Shown here one piece after another: positions 1 to 11,676 of a DNA stretch of 64,000 nt. The translations under genes and the position numbers were made by a program. Position 1 is the first letter of the stretch, and every line of letters starts with the position of its first letter. Origin of the DNA: Lycium barbarum (taxonomy: Eukaryota; Streptophyta; Magnoliopsida; Solanales; Solanaceae); contig NC_083347.1 in the NCBI RefSeq assembly GCF_019175385.1, forward strand, positions 121,528,124 through 121,592,123, given 5' to 3'. Under the pieces are notes generated by a model. The model searched no databases and was not told the origin of the DNA. It saw only the letters and a program-made list of their open reading frames with translations.

Positions 1-430
1 TTAGCTACAAACTTTACATGGCCCGTGGCTAAGGACTAATACTTATTGCTACAGATTTTTTTTGGTGTTGTAGCTGTAATGGTAAAAAACTTTTGTCACG
101 AAAAATATACTTATAGCAAGTGATTTTATTCTATTGCCACGACAAATAAAATTTGTAGCTATCTTCATATTGTAGCCACAAGGTATTGTGTTGTAGCAAA
201 ATATTTAATTTATCTGCCACACAAACTCAAAATTTGTGGCTATTTTACATTCTAGTCTCGTGGCAATAGTATCCATATTTAGTTACGAATCAAGAAATTC
301 ATAGCTATGATTTGAAGTATTTACCACATACATTTTTATATTGTAGCTAAAAATATATACCTTTAGCCATGAAATAGATAAAATTATAGCTAAAATGTTT
401 CTTCATTTGCTACGGAAGGTGAAATTTTAT
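1..430. repeat. Left subterminal repeat region of the CACTA element
   Basis: Dense degenerate copies of a roughly 10-12 bp motif (TAGCTACAA, TTGTGGCTA, TAGCCACA) in both orientations, spaced by AT-rich DNA. The same motif family recurs at 3370-4085. In CACTA elements such regions bind the transposase; that function is known for the superfamily, not shown here. Confidence 0.7.
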
Positions 431-654
431 AGGGCAATTATAAATTTAGCTAGACACTCTACAATTCCATTATTACTACAAATTAAAGAATTTTCCACAA
501 TCATTGTTAGTAACAAGAATTTTATAAAAGAATTCATTTTTTTTTATTCCAAAACATTTTCAAGTTACAGATAATTGCACTTGATCCAAAAAAAAAATTA
601 ACTAATAATTGTATTTTTCTATTTCAACATAGTCATAATACACAATTTTTGTGA

Positions 655-1060
655 CACCATTTTGTTTGAGTCCAAAGCTGCATAGTCTTCCTCTTTCTCT
701 CCTTCCACGATCTTCAACTGCACCTTAACTTGATCAACATCTTGTCTTAGTTTGTTACTTATATGCTCTCATTCCACAAATCTGTCAGTTAATAATGATA
801 AATTATTTTAGCACTCAGAAGCAGAAACAATTAAGTATTTGTGTGTGTACATAGAAATTCAAGCGAAAAAGAATGTCTTAGATAATTCTATTACCAAAAA
901 ATTTAATAGAGTAAAAAAAAGAAAAATGCAAAGCAAAAAAAAAAATGTATACAAACCTGCAGACTTTTTAACTTCTTAAAAAGATCTTCTCCCCAATATT
1001 GTATAGTCGCTTTGTTGTTGCAATCGACGAACTATGGCTCCTACCAGCATTATTACAACT
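655..1060 (-). pseudogene. Possible remnant of a two-exon CACTA accessory gene
   Basis: On the minus strand a short stretch (about 655-786) reads as a charged, coiled-coil-like peptide (KLRQDVDQVKVQLK followed by IVEGEKEEDY). It is preceded by a plausible intron with donor CTGCAG|GTTTG near 957 and acceptor ACAG near 787. At least one in-frame stop interrupts it and the upstream exon frame is not open. C-terminal coiled coils occur in CACTA-encoded proteins, which makes this a candidate remnant. The call is weak. Confidence 0.25.
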
Positions 1061-1620
1061 TTAAAATCTTCAAAATCTCACTCACTACTAATAAAAAATA
1101 AGGCACGATATTAATAAAATTGTTGGAATAAGACTAAACTCAAAAACTTGAGTAAAATAGGTGTGAGCCAAGATTCAAAAATCTTAAAATATAAAGATAT
1201 GAGCATACTTTGAATATAAAAGTGATGGATTCTGTCTTGCTTTCTTTTTATCTTTTTCATTATTCACTTTTTGGGACTTAAATCCGTAAATTCTCACGAA
1301 CTAGTGGCCGTTGGGCCATCTAGGGCTTCAATTGATTTACTTTTATCAAGTGAACAGAGAAACCAATTGTTGAAGAAGGGTATGAGAAAGTGGGGAAGGG
1401 TATGCGGCTGGGGGGATTTAGGTTTGAGAGATTGGGCTTTAATTTGTGTTTCCTTTACCTTTCTTATTGCAAAGTAACGGAAGTAGGTAATAAAGAAAAT
1501 CACCTAATGCAAAGTACTCCTAATTATGAATATATACTTTACTTTAAGTAAACGGAAAGAGTCAACTATTCATATGGAATAAATATTATTCTAATATATG
1601 TATTCCTTTAAAATTGTTTA

Positions 1621-3030
1621 TAGTGCGATATTCAAATTTAATTAAATATACTTACAAGTGTATCTAAATTGTATTTGAAACTTAAAAAGAATACTTAATA
1701 TGAATTATGATATACTAGTTAGTTTTTTTATAAACTCATAAATTAATCATATTAAATTATTTACTGTTTTGAAATAAATCCTAATAATACAAAAAAGTGC
1801 TATAAAATATCAAATTTTCATTTGTTAGATTCAGTGTATAATTTAATGTATGAAAATTAATAAGATAGTACATGACCATTACAGTGTAATTGGTAAAAAA
1901 CTATAGTTGTTATTAATTAGATACATTCAAGCCTCTCTATAATGGCAGTGTTTTTCCGAAATTTCATGGCTGCTATAGTGAAGTGTTGTTATGTATGTGT
2001 ACCGGCATCTGATATTTAGATCTCATTTAGCTGTTATAACCAAAAGCACACAAAAAATTATTTTTCTATATTTTTTATGTTATAAACGTAAACAAAATAC
2101 TTGTTAAATTTAAAATCTCAATTGATTTTCATATTTCATTAATTAAAATTTGAAAAGACTAATAAATTACTAATAAATCCATAACTAGTTGTACTATACC
2201 AATAAAAAATTAAAATCTAAGAAACATGTGCATTTAAAATTAGTTGAAAATTTAAACATTTCAAGTTTGATGTAAGAATTCTACAATTGTAGGTTGTTTC
2301 TTAAATTTCAGTCTCTTAGTAATAATCTAATACTTGAAGTGATTTTAAAATTTTGTAAGACTAAACCAGATTACTGTGAGAAATATAATCTTTTTCCTTT
2401 TAGATATTCATACTTGAAATTTACTATGTGCATTACATCAATGATGATTATCATGAATATTTAAATATGTTATTTTTACACATAATATATTTCTTACAAA
2501 ATATTATTACTCAATATTTGAGTATGACTATTATAGAGAGATGATTTTACAAAGAGTGTACCGCTATAATGAATGTCACTGCTGTTCTATGTAGAATGTT
2601 GTTATAGAAAAGTAAAATATAACATGAAAAATCGATTCCAGAGAAAATCAAGCCGTTATAGTCTGTTTTATAGTTAGAGATTCAAATTTAATTAAATATA
2701 ACTACAAGTTTATCTAAATTGTATTTGTAACTTACAATCATTACTTTATTTAATATGAATTATGATATACTAGTTAGTTTTTTTATACACTCATATATTA
2801 ACCATATTAAATTATTTACTTTTTTGTAAATAAATCTTAATAATATTAAAAAAAAAAAAGTGTTATAAACTATCAAATAATAGTCACAAGAAATACAAGA
2901 TTATTCATTACATAAATCATATTAAATTTTCATTTGTTAGATTCACTGTATAATTTAATTTATGATAATTAATAAGATAGTGCATGACCATTATAGTGTA
3001 ATTGGTAAACCGTTATTGTTACAACTAGAT
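1621..3030. repeat. Direct duplication inside the CACTA element
   Basis: Segments at about 1621-1920 and 2681-3030 are clearly related. Both contain TTCAAATTTAATTAAATATA, then ATGATATACTAGTTAG and later ATTTTCATTTGTTAGATTCA followed by the same CATGACCATTA tract. The intervening 1921-2680 carries motifs of the type CCTCTATAATGG and TTATAGAGAG in opposite orientation and may be an inserted short inverted-repeat element. No coding content is visible. Confidence 0.65.
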
Positions 3031-3369
3031 ATAATTTATTGATTTTCAAAATTATAATTGGACTAACAACTACTATTTATTTAATAAGACTTATAATATA
3101 ATTTGTTTTACTATTGCTTGGATATCAACCGTATTATTTCAAAATATTAATCTAAAATATGAATTCCTTTGTAGCTTTTTTCGTCCTCTATGATATTGTT
3201 GATTTTGTTATATACTCCCTTATTTTAAAATTTATGGTTAACTATGATATTTTATTATCTTCGACACTCTAAATTTATAGTTATTCATTTTGTCATGACA
3301 ATTAATTGTAATTATTAAGCAGACTATTTTTCACTTTTATTCTCAAATATAATTTGAAGAAAAAATATT

Positions 3370-4085
3370 TTTAGCCACAAGATTTTGTTTTAGATATTTT
3401 AATGCGGCTAAAAGATTATTATTGTTACAGTAACTTTTAACTCGTAGTAAAAAATAAGGATTAGCTACGGAAATCTTAGCACAACATTGACCCTGTGGTT
3501 ATATAATTTCTTGATGACAAACTATTGTAGCTATTAGTAGACTATTGCCACGGATGTTGGTACTCGAAGCAAAAATATTTATTTAGCTACAATAGTTTAT
3601 TTAAAATAACTTTTTGTGGCTAAAAGGTTACTATTGCCACAATAAATTTCAACTTGTGGCAAAAATCAATGATTAGCTACGAAATTTTATTATAGCAAAA
3701 ACTTTGTAGCTATAATATTTGACTATTGTCACACTTGTTTATAACTTGAAGCAAAAATATTTATTTAGCTACGACATATAGTTTCGAATAATTTATTGTA
3801 GCTAAAAGGTTACTATTGCTACACTAACTTCTATTGCGTGGCAAAAACTTATGATTCAGCTACAAAACTTTATTGTAGCAATTTAGGTAATTATTACCAC
3901 GATTGTTAGCAATTATAGCAAAAAAGAGGAATTAGCTTTGTCAATTTGATTTTTATGGCTAAGAAATTTTACAAATTTGTAGATAGCCATGGAATTTAAA
4001 TTTTTGTGGCTATTACTAGGTATTAGCCACGATTTTTGAATTCATGGCTAAACTTTCGTAGCTATATATGCCTTATGTTGTAGTG
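3370..4085. repeat. Right subterminal repeat region and terminus of the CACTA element
   Basis: More than a dozen degenerate TAGCTACGA / TTGTGGCTA-type motifs in both orientations lead up to the terminal GTTGTAGTG at 4077-4085, the reverse complement of CACTACAAC. Confidence 0.8.
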
Positions 4086-4280
4086 TATCCTTGGTAGAAA
4101 CCAGACGAAATTCATCCATTGCCTTATTCACCAGCCCATGATCAAGATAACATGATATCGTAACAGTAGAGGCAACAATATATCTTTGAGGCATTTCATC
4201 AAATACCTTCTTCACATCATTATATCTCTGAGTGTCATACTTACTTGAAAAGATTGTAACTTGAGCATATGCATATCTTA
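4086..4280 (-). pseudogene. PPR (pentatricopeptide-repeat) protein gene fragment interrupted by a CACTA element
   Basis: The minus strand of about 4086-4273 is open for some 60 codons and reads as PPR sequence. It contains RYNDVKKVFDEMPQRYIV followed by ISCYLDHGLVNKAMDEF, the classic KVFDEMP...ISGY..NG....AL.LF pattern of plant PLS/P-type repeats. PPR proteins bind organellar RNA for editing, splicing or stability. The frame runs directly into the CACTA terminus at 4085, so the rest of the coding sequence should lie left of the window beyond the other transposon end. Upstream (right of 4280) no further exon was recognised. It is a gene fragment or a gene broken by insertion. Confidence 0.7.
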
Positions 4281-4869
4281 ACGAGAAGGAAAAAAAATAT
4301 TAACAGGATTGAGATTGAGGAATAGTTGTCATTTGGTGCATTTGCAGGAGTAGTTGAGTTTCAACATATTTGAGTCGCATTTATATGTTGGTAATAACTC
4401 CAAGAAAAGTAGGGAATTGAAATCAACTTCTACTAGATCATTGAAACAGATATATACTGTGCAATCACAAAAGCTTAAGCTTTACGGTTGTGATGTTCAT
4501 TATTCCAAATCCGATCAACTTGTTTGAAGGGAGCTCGATCTCAACCGATGGCAAGAGGAGAGAGAATTTTTTTCTGGCATCACCGACGGCAAGAGCAGCC
4601 TTAGCTGCGGTGGCACTAAGGAGATGTTGGAGCCGAGGCGGCAGTGAGGGGAAAGGGAAAGAGGAGAGAGAATTTTTTTAGGGTTTGGAGAAGATGATAA
4701 ATATTAAATGTGTAGTGAGGGAGATCAAAGAGGTATGTATTTCAAAAGTTACTGGATTAGTTATGAAATGTAATTTTGGAAAAATAAAGCTACAAAAATT
4801 AAATTAAAAAATAAGGTAGTTATTATTCATAAATAAGTCTTAGAGGTAGGTATGACAGGTAAATTTTCC
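4281..4869. other. Non-coding flank of the PPR fragment
   Basis: No convincing gene. A GC-richer patch at 4540-4700 contains two similar purine-rich tracts (GAGGAGAGAGAATTTTTTT near 4554-4572 and again near 4660-4680), which could be 5' untranslated sequence of the PPR gene on the minus strand. The 63-codon plus-strand frame here has no recognisable family and I treat it as chance. Confidence 0.3.
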
Positions 4870-4960
4870 TGTTTAAAATATGTGGGCCCACAAACGGACG
4901 ACGAAAAAGTGGGTGCCTGACGACGAAGAAGTGAGGAAACTCACTCTTCTATATAGTTAA
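4870..4960 (-). mobile_element. Helitron-like 5' end fragment
   Basis: On the minus strand this reads AACTATATAGAAGAGTGAG, then a short hairpin and CTTCTTCGTCGT, then TTTTTCGTCGTCCGTTTG and GTGGGCCCACA. The same signature (AACTATATAGAAGAGCC ... TTTTTCGTCGTCCGTTGTG ... GGGCCC) starts the Helitron-like segment at 24190 on the plus strand. Common ancestry of the two is clear from the sequence; Helitron identity is inferred from the 3' end of the other copy. No matching 3' end was found to the left. Confidence 0.45.
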
Positions 4961-5828
4961 TAATTTTCCGGTGAAGGGGTGTCGCTTGACACCCCTCAAG
5001 CCAAGGTGGCTCCGCCCCTGACTATATGCAGAATAATGGTTGCCGAATTCCGTATGCGTAGGATAAAGGAAGCCTCACTTTTGCGGTAGATATCAGGCAG
5101 GAGGAGAACGGTGTGAACTTACACTGAAAGGGCATGACTTTTGAGTGTGTCTTTTGTCTTTTTATTAATTTTAAATCCAATACAGAATATTTAGATTGTG
5201 AAATGTCCAAAAAAAAAAAAGAGAAAATAGATAAATACAAATTATGTGATTCTGTGATGCCATGTCAGCGGACATTTGTCCTGCTTATATATATATATGA
5301 TTTTGTCAAACATCCAACAATTTCAATTGTCTCCTCCTCTTAGCTAAAGCATTTACATAGTAATTGCAAGATTAAATTAATTTGAAAGAGGTTTACACAG
5401 TATCTGTCATACTACATTAATTAAAAGAGGTATACTAATCGTTTACTTCTAGTCTCCAAATTGTAATCCCTGAAATGTGTGCTCTGACATTGTTTTAGTG
5501 GTTATATATCACCTTATTTCTTTTCTCACATTCTTAATCAGCTCTTATCTATGTACAATGATATTTATTGTATTTATTCAACGTTTTTTGCGAAACTGAT
5601 GATATGACTAGGTCGAAAGACTAATTAAAAGTTTCACTAAACTTTTTACTTCGCGCAGTGAATATCACTAGTTTTTATAAGAGGCTGCAAGGCGCAAGTA
5701 CACAACTCTACTTATTACCAGATGTGGGGGTTTTCTTTATTTTACTTATCTAAATCAACCTTTTTGTATTTTTGTTTTTCTTTCATTAAATCTATGATAT
5801 TTATATTTATAAAAGATTTTTTTCTCGA
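4961..5828. other. AT-rich non-coding DNA
   Basis: No family recognised. 4985-5025 contains the motif CCAAGGTGGCTCCGCCCCTG, which recurs in many plant repeats. Short open frames on both strands (about 70 codons) overlap homopolymers and look random. Confidence 0.4.
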
Positions 5829-5856
5829 CCGCGTGAAGCGCGGGCAAATACACTAG
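5829..5856 (+). mobile_element. Candidate Helitron 3' terminus
   Basis: A perfect 5-bp stem hairpin (CCGCG-TGAAG-CGCGG, 5829-5843) is followed by 9 nt and then CTAG (5853-5856), the arrangement of Helitron 3' ends. The next base is C rather than the expected T, which weakens the call. The start of the element was not found. Confidence 0.4.
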
Positions 5857-6834
5857 CATATAATATAAAGATAAGCATAGACAAAGTGATGTGGCACCTC
5901 TCTATGACCACCATTGGTATTTTTCTTTTTTCGCAAATTTTTGACATTTTTTCTATTTTTCTTCACCTATGTGCCATTAAAAGAAAATCAAAAATCACTT
6001 CTACTTTAATTCTCAATTTACGTTACTCAATTGCACTTACTTTTCTCTTTTATTTTCTTAATACATCAAAACCCAACCGTCCTAAAAAGAATGTTAACTG
6101 CAAAGAGGAAGCAACATTTCAAATGCCTTAATAAAAATAGGCAGCATATATAGGAAGTTTATTGCTGATTTATTAACGTAACAATTGCGTCTTTTTTAGT
6201 AAAAAGAATTTGGAGAGGTGGCTGCTCCAATGAGAAAATGGATCAATACCACTCTGTGTAAATATAACCTCCAAATCCTTTAATTTCTTTCCTTTGTTGT
6301 ATTTCAATACTTGCATGTACAATACAAGCTTAGGGTTTAATGTGGTTGTTGCCTGTTTATGTAATTGATTAATTTCTACTGGAGGACTATTTGCTATAAC
6401 ATGATTAGAAAACAATGTCCTGAAATGACAGTCAAATGGATGTTATTTTCATCTTTTTTCCTTAAAATTCTTTACGCTGTGTTTCTTGGGTTGCAATACA
6501 GCTTCAAGATACTCCTCCAAGGAGTAGATTGCCAGAGCTACTGCTACCAATGAAGTTTCATGGTCCTGTGAATAGCAAAATTAGTAGCTAATCTTTTTAT
6601 AGAGGAACTCTAAAATATAATCGAGTTCTTGCAACCATGACTGGAAAAAGAAGAAATCTAAAGTTGTAAGTCTTCAAAGTTTTTGCTTTATGTAGTTCAA
6701 TAGATGTTTTTTGCCTTTTACTTAATTTTTTTTTTCTTTTTCTTCTTCTTCTTCTTCTTATGTTTCTTGAGTTTAAACTTATTTGAAATGACTTGAATTG
6801 TACTGAATATTAACTGGGTTCTGATTTAGTGTTT
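5857..6834. other. Non-coding DNA left of the Copia element
   Basis: No gene recognised. 5870-5950 (AGCATAGACAAAGTGATGTG, then pyrimidine-rich) resembles internal sequence of plant Helitrons, on weak grounds. 6720-6765 is a (TTC)n-like pyrimidine tract. No Copia 5' LTR or tRNA primer site was found before 6835, so the Copia element is truncated here. Confidence 0.35.
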
Positions 6835-6839
6835 GATTA

Positions 6840-7785
6840 ACTTAAAGAAGATCCGCAAGAAGAAGCCTCCAAACAAGCAACCTAATTATGGGAATCCTAG
6901 GCCTCATTCTAGAGCAAACAGTGCACAATATGATGAAGGACCAGACAACTTTCAACATACAGCCAATAATGTCCAATATGTTGGGGGGAACATACAACTT
7001 GTCTTCAGGAAACATTGGTCACATTGCTTCATCAAGTGGCTTACCTGTGACTGCTCCTGCTCCTTCAGCTAGCTCATCATTCCCTCCTGTGAACATCAGT
7101 GGAGCACCTCAACACTCCCCAGATCAGTACCAGCAAGTGTTACATCTCATTGAGCAGGATACCACCAAAGGCTCAGTTCCTCCTAATGCTGCAGTCAACA
7201 TGGCAGGTATATATCTCAATTCTTCTTCTTCCGCAGTCATAGAAACACAACCTTGGGTGATTGATTCTAGGGCCTCTAACCACCCTGAACTTGTTACTTC
7301 ACTCAGATCCTGTTCCTCCCAATTCCAGGAAAATACACCTTCCAAATGGACATACAACTAATGTCACACATGTTGGAACTATATCCCTATTAGATGATAT
7401 CTTACAAAATGTACTTTATGTTCCTAACTTCCATTACAACCTTCTTTCTGTTGCTAAACTAACAAAGGCTTTACATTGCATGGTTGCTTTCTATCCTGCA
7501 TTTTGTCTCTTCCAGGACCTATGCACTGGCAGAGTGAAGGGGATTGGTAAGGAGAAAAATGGCCTATATCTACTTCAGCCTACCGAGCAACCATCACCTG
7601 TCCAAGCATCTGATCTCCACTCTGCAACATCTCTTACTTCTCATTGCTTTTCCTCAACACAATCATTACAATGTTCTACATGGCACCAGAGATTGGGTCA
7701 TGCACCTACTTCAGTACTTCTCAGAATTCCTCAAATAAAAGACTTAGTTACAAAGGAATCATTTTATTGTACTATTTGTCCTTGA
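6840..7785 (+). pseudogene. Copia gag C-terminal part, protease and GAG-pre-integrase region
   Basis: A frame from 6888 contains QYQQVLHLIEQD, typical of the region before the Copia protease. It continues to WVIDSRASNHP, the protease active-site segment in which the usual D-S-G is D-S-R. A shift to another frame near 7261-7300 then gives FHYNLLSVAKLT and later STWHQRLGHAP, the conserved W-H-x-R-L-G-H of the GAG-pre-integrase domain, followed by CTICP at the start of the integrase zinc region. Stop codon after CTICP. The frame change and the altered catalytic triplet both argue that the polyprotein is not functional. Confidence 0.82.
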
Positions 7786-7788
7786 AAT

Positions 7789-8289
7789 AGCCAGGGCACT
7801 TAGGTTTCAAGCTTATGCACCTTTAAAATTCTTGGGGGAATACATTCTTATAGCAGTTTACCTTATTAACAGATTGCCATCTAGCCAGGGCACTTAGGCT
7901 TCAAGCTTATGCACCTTTAAAATTCTAGGGGGAATGCATTCTTACAGCAGTTTACCTTATTAACAGATTGCCATCTAGCATTCTAGGAGGAAAATCCCCT
8001 TTTGAAGTCTTTCATGGTACTCCACCTACTCTTACTCAAATAAGGGTATTTGGTTGTCTTTGTTATGCCACCACACCTCACTACTCAGACAAATTCTCAC
8101 CCAAGGCAGTCCCTTCTGTTTTCATGGGCTATTCAGACACTCGAAAGGGTTACAAGCTATACAACATCTCTACTGGATCCTTCTTTGTCAATAGAGATGT
8201 GGTGTTTCATGAAACAGTGTTTCCTTTCAAATATCCAAAATCATCTTTTTTGCCTCCTACACCTTTTACTTATCTAGCTTTGGACCCTC

Positions 8290-8320
<31 letters not shown>

Positions 8321-8336
8321 CTTCTTCTTCTTCTAA
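7789..8336 (+). pseudogene. Copia integrase C-terminal fragment with a 94-bp tandem duplication
   Basis: The integrase catalytic core is missing between CTICP (7785) and the conserved RFQAYAPLKF...YLINRLPSS segment. That segment is present twice as an imperfect 94-bp direct repeat (7789-7882 and 7883-7976). It continues in frame with GGKSPFEVFHGTPP, RVFGCLCYATTP and VFMGYSDTRKGYKLYN, the usual Copia sequence after the integrase core. A (CTT)n microsatellite follows, and the sequence runs to the Gypsy insertion at 8538 through serine/proline-rich spacer typical of the integrase-RT linker. Confidence 0.8.
8289..8335 (+). repeat. (CTT)n microsatellite
   Basis: About 15 uninterrupted CTT units inside the Copia integrase-RT linker, which would be read as a phenylalanine run in the integrase frame. 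Confidence 0.95.
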
Positions 8337-9204
8337 CTCTTCTATTCCACCTCCTTCCCACATTCTTACTCCTACACCTATTCAAACCATTCCTAATTCT
8401 CCTTCTGTTTCACCTACTTCACCTATTCTCAACCCAAGTCCTTCTTTTATCTCACCTGTTGCTTCACCTCATATCCCTTCTCCTAATCTTGCCTCTTCTC
8501 CTCCTCCACCTCCTTGTCCCACTCTTGCTCCTACTAGTGTCACGACCCAGCTAGGGGCCGCGACGGGTACCCGGGGCTAACCACCGAGCACCGCTCGTGC
8601 TATTGCTCATCATACTTATTTACGCTTTTCCATCAATTTTTCCTCAAATCATAATCATTAGGCAATCGTTTTTCATAAGAAGACATAATTGATTTTTACA
8701 TACATACGCCCTGCGGCTATCAAGATAATAACATATACACCATAGTGTTATCGTGAGACCATGTTACCTACACGTACGTATCTACGAGCCTCTACTGGAG
8801 AACTAGACGTATACATATATACACAAAAGCATAGCCCGACTGGCACCTCCGAAATAGTGGAGTGCTCCTGTAGCTCTGCTGATAGCTCCTAGAGGTCTGC
8901 GCCGTCTCCCCGTTTACCTGTGGGCATGAACACAGCGTCCAAAGAAAACGGACGTCAGTACGAATATTGTACTGAGTATGTAAGGCAGAATTGAAATAAA
9001 CGCGATAAAGAATCATAAGGTGAGAGTCAAACCTGCGCGACCCCTAAGAATGAATACATCACATACATATATATCATATATCACACATACACACTCGTCG
9101 TACACATATCATCATAACATGTCATCAACCTGTCCTATAATTCATCACCATAGTACTGCATCTGCTCGTACATGTCAAACATAATCATGATGCAACACAA
9201 CCAC

Positions 9205-9330
9205 ATACTCGGCCGTATAGGCTCGATATCAGTCGTACTCGGCCCTCTCGGGTCTCGATAACATGCGTACTCGGCCCTTCCGGCTCGATCATATACGTAC
9301 TCGGCCCTTGTGGGGCTCGATACTATGCCC
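9205..9330. repeat. Short tandem repeats inside the Gypsy LTR
   Basis: Four degenerate units of about 30-37 bp, each containing TACTCGGCC and then GGCTCGAT or GGTCTCGAT. A related single unit lies near 9480-9500. Nothing coding. Confidence 0.75.
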
Positions 9331-9871
9331 AACTGATCAGTGGGATGTAATGCATACATACATACATACATATACATGAAAATACATGAATGAAATCAAC
9401 ATCATCTTACATTCACCCTAACACATACATATACATCTCATAGTACCGTATCTGTTTATACCCATCTGGTCACTGTCCGTACTCGGCCACGTAGTGGTAC
9501 GATGGTATCGCTTACATGCCTTCCATACCCGACCATGACAAGGCTCGGTATATTTCTTACCGTTACATACATATTGTAAGCCAATCGTAACCTTTCAGTA
9601 ATGCACACATTTAAATTTAATGACAATTTATGAAAATCACCCCACATTCATAGCATGGGCTTCGTGCGAGTATCATAGGATAGACTTTATAATCTCTAGG
9701 TTTGACCTCAACGTTTCCACTATCGTTTATATAGCATATCTCTTACCTTTTTGTCTCATATGAAATCCTCTAGGAATATAGACTCGCAACTTTGCGGAAC
9801 ATTAGTCATAAGACATGCATTAAGGCTTGTGGTTAATCTATAGCAATGTCGGGGTGACATAAGGTCGAGAA

Positions 9872-9897
9872 CCCCCCCCCCCCCCCCCCCCCCCCCC
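9872..9897 (+). repeat. C26 homopolymer
   Basis: Twenty-six consecutive C residues inside the Gypsy LTR. Long G/C homopolymers are unusual in an AT-rich plant window. The exact length is likely to vary or to be affected by sequencing error. Confidence 0.9.
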
Positions 9898-10999
9898 GAA
9901 TCCATTATGGAGCATTCATAAGCATTATGCCTCACCTTGATGGAGCTAACATATAAGGTGAGTGTAGTCAATGAACAATATCAATGGATCGTAATATGGA
10001 TCATTAGCCTTGTAGAATCATGAGATTATAGGCCTTAGTATCTTTAGACTTAGACTCATCGTCATCATTACTACATTCGTATCGTGTTTCTTTTCCTTAC
10101 CTAGTGATGCTCTTTATAATCGTAGACTCATAGTTTTTGATGCGTAGGAAAATCATGAAGAAAGAAGGAATACCATATCATTAGATTCATGCCTTAGAAA
10201 TAAGGGACTAGCCTTACATACCTTTGTCGTTTACTATCCTTATCGCTTTCTTGTCCTTCTTCAATGCCACGTCGTCACCTTCACGATTAATTCATATTAC
10301 ATTAGCCAAGAAATCATAAGAACGTACTTCTTGAAGCTAGGGAAAATTGAGCAGCGCTTCCTTCGTTTATACTACCTCCCACCATGTTCCATATCAACTC
10401 CCCACATTCATAATGACACTCACAAGATCGTATCAATAATCTTCATCCATCTACGTTTGGCAAAATCTAACATTTTCTCCAATTTCTTCGTATTCATGAT
10501 TATGGCTCATCATCGCGCTTTCGCATATCTAATACTTATTTCATGGTCTAAGTATCATTTATAACGTGTTTGTAATCTCAACATATTCATTTTCATGATT
10601 TCATTCAACTACCCTCCAATTGTGACACTATTCATCCATTTAAGACCCATTTTCTATGTCTCTGTACAACTCAAGCTTCTTAGTCTCCTAATACCTTAAA
10701 TAACATGATAGAGTCATGAAACATACCTTAGATTATAGTTGAACAAGTATTGAGTTGAATTGCTTCCTTTAGACAAAACCCTAGTTCCACCTTCTAGGGA
10801 ATTTCTTGAGTTAGATGAACAATGAGGAGATTCACACTCTTGATTTCTCTAATTTGGTTGTTATTGATCTTGATTCTCACTTGAATTCTTGGTTTGAACG
10901 TGTATGGAAGGTTCTAGAGAGAGAGGGAGTCGTGTAGTGTGAGTGGGAAAATGAAAAATGAAACTTTGGATCATATTTTTATAAATACACTTTCAGTCC

Positions 11000-11330
11000 C
11001 GATGCCATTATACGGTCCGTATAAACTTATACGGTCCGTATAAACTTATACGGTCCGTATAACTGACCGTAAAATGGGCTCAGTGATCACCCCTTCCTGT
11101 GACCATTTTAAGGGCCGTATAATTCACCGCAAAACTGACCTTCCCTCGACTTCATTCTGTGACACTTTGACGGTTCCTTTTTACGGACCGTCAAACCGTT
11201 ATACGGTCCGTATAGTATACCGTAAAACTCACCCTTCAGCAGTCTCTCTTCTGTGATGCTTCTACGGTTCGTATAATGGTCCGTAAAACACTTTTACGGT
11301 CCGTATAAGGGACCGTATAATCCTTAGTTC
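11000..11330. repeat. Cluster of ACGGTCCGT palindromes in LTR U3
   Basis: At least eight close copies of the palindrome TATACGGTCCGTATA or its TTTACGGTCCGTAAA variant, or half-sites, within about 330 bp. The same motif family is clustered in the LTRs of the related element (about 14060-14250 and 17880-18050). The position upstream of the inferred transcription start fits a U3 regulatory or methylation-sensitive element; that role is inference. Confidence 0.75.
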
Positions 11331-11662
11331 ACTGAATCTTATTTTCTTCACTTTGTTTCATCTCCGATCCTTATGGAACCTTCTTGACACTTATTTAACA
11401 CCTCAATATCAATCTTAGGGACATCATTACACTTCTATAAGACATCGTTATACTACCACCAATTCGTTACTCGTTATTCTTTTCCCGATACACGACATAT
11501 GGTTCGTTTTACTTAGCAACTTTCTTTCCTTGCATCGTATGCTTTCGAAACCTCGTTGAGGGTCATCTAATACCCCTCCTTACTTGCCAAACCATCGTAT
11601 ACGCTACGTCCTCAATTAGCTTATTTACTGTACATGTACGGGGAATTTTCCGAGGTGTAACA

Positions 11663-11676
11663 TTCTTCCCCCCTTT
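11663..11676 (-). promoter_or_regulatory. Polypurine tract of the gag-only Gypsy element
   Basis: Minus-strand AAAGGGGGGAAGAA immediately precedes the LTR start TGTTACACC. The same tract occurs in the related element at 17467-17479. It primes plus-strand DNA synthesis in LTR elements. Confidence 0.85.

Larger units (their letters stand above)
1..4085. mobile_element. CACTA (En/Spm-type) transposon, right part; left end lies outside the window
   Basis: The right terminus at 4085 reads, on the minus strand, CACTACAACATAAGG, which is a typical CACTA inverted-repeat start. Both flanks (about 1-430 and 3370-4085) are packed with short degenerate subterminal motifs of the kind TAGCTACA / TAGCCACA / TTGTGGCTA in both orientations, as expected for transposase-binding regions of this superfamily. 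The middle is AT-rich, carries no long open frame and includes an internal duplication. The left terminus and therefore the 3-bp target duplication cannot be checked. The element interrupts a PPR coding sequence that resumes at 4086. It looks non-autonomous. Confidence 0.8.
8538..11662 (-). repeat. 3' LTR of the gag-only Gypsy element (3.1 kb)
   Basis: On the minus strand it starts TGTTACACCTCGG directly after the polypurine tract and ends GGTCGTGACA next to the target duplication. It shares start, end and internal landmarks with the LTRs of the element at 13552-20182. A TATA-like TATATG about 24 nt upstream of CAGGGCG (plus position 8713) suggests the transcription start, so the last 176 nt may be R-U5. 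It includes a C26 run, a tandem array near 9205-9330 and clustered ACGGTCCGT palindromes near 11000-11330. Confidence 0.85.

Noticed and set aside
1271..1503. Overlapping 68-69 codon frames on both strands
   Set aside because: No domain, no context, inside the AT-rich core of a CACTA element; both strands open by chance.
5829..5856. Definite Helitron end
   Set aside because: Hairpin and CTAG are right, but the next base is C, not T, and no start was found; kept only as a candidate.
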